NCBI GenBank assembly: GCA_002104945.1
Contig: MCFH01000174.1
Location: 1-21,378 of the forward strand
DNA length: 21,378 nt
Reading direction: 5' to 3'
Source: Piromyces finnis
Lineage: Eukaryota > Neocallimastigomycota > Neocallimastigomycetes > Neocallimastigales > Neocallimastigaceae
Shown: positions 21,043 to 21,378 of the stretch, piece after piece
How positions within the stretch are numbered: position 1 is the stretch's first letter
How the letters are laid out: every line of letters begins with the position of its first letter
The notes under the pieces: generated by a model
The model's input: the letters and a program-made list of their open reading frames with translations, nothing else
What the model was told of the DNA's origin: nothing
The model's database searches: none
Made by a program: the position numbers and the translations under genes

Positions 21043-21378
21043 TCATTCTATTAAACTATTTAAAAATAAAAAAAAAAAATACTTTTTTAAAAGACCAATT
21101 TTTTTGTTATTGATAAAAAAATGGACACTTAAAACTTTTAGTCAGAATCATTTTAAAAATTTAAACTGTTCTTTTTTTTTTTTTTTTTTTTTTTTTATAA
21201 AAGACTGTAATTACTTTGTTTTTTTTTTTATTTTATTTTTTATTTTTTATTTATAAAAACTATTTTTTTTTTTAAATAAATAAAACTGTTTCATTTATAC
21301 TTTATACTTTTATTATCATTTCTCTGTAACAAAATGGTTATTTGTAATGTGGTAACAAAAAGAAAGTAAAAATATTTA
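20961..21378. other. Homopolymer-rich terminal stretch
   Basis: Contains an A run of about 28 (21013-21040) and a T run of about 26 (21171-21196). The open frame at 20996-21256 is built from these and is not called. Nothing else is supported. Confidence 0.6.

Noticed and set aside
20996-21256. 86-codon open frame
   Set aside because: Made of long A and T runs (Lys and Phe tracts).

Overview
The window looks like nuclear DNA of a very AT-rich eukaryote. The most likely source is an anaerobic gut fungus (Neocallimastigomycota); this is inference, and another AT-rich protist or chytrid is possible. The reasons are long poly-A/T tracts between genes, short AT-rich GT...AG introns, and a secreted Cys-rich/leucine-rich-repeat protein whose C-terminal 'GYYIN...YTC...GC' style is common in gut fungi. 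No rRNA, tRNA, bacterial operon or CRISPR was seen.

Layout. (1) Positions 1-8783 are one large inverted repeat: left arm 1-4281, a 108-bp single-copy spacer 4282-4389, right arm 4390-8783. Each arm runs outward from the centre through an unexplained island of more mixed composition, tetranucleotide repeats, one gene (an Hv1-type voltage-sensor protein of about 214 aa) and AT-rich flank, and ends in a 47-bp minisatellite that contains no G on one strand. (2) 8784-9060 is an unusually structured, less AT-rich stretch with at least five consecutive stem-loops. (3) 9670-12470 is a decayed non-LTR (LINE-type) retrotransposon with recognisable reverse-transcriptase motifs, a C-terminal zinc-knuckle-like motif and a structured 3' region. 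(4) 12480-15034 is AT-rich DNA with no convincing gene. (5) 15035-20244 is one multi-exon gene for a secreted protein: signal peptide, a large unrecognised ectodomain, two blocks of plant-type LRRs (nearly every LRR on its own exon of about 72 nt), and a Cys-rich C-terminal domain. (6) 20572-20724 is a second, eroded copy of the LINE 3' end, followed by a diverged copy of a repeat that also sits in the palindrome arms, then homopolymer-rich DNA.

Sequence quality matters here. Wherever I aligned the two palindrome arms, they differed by 1-2 nt insertions/deletions, mostly in homopolymers, at about one per 200 bp per copy. The large exon of the secreted gene breaks frame at a similar rate. The simplest reading is an uncorrected long-read consensus, so most frameshifts are probably not biological. 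The minisatellite variant units are mirrored in the same order in both arms, so the arms come from the same template or from a very recent event. The palindrome could be a fold-back read/assembly artefact or a genuine young inverted duplication.
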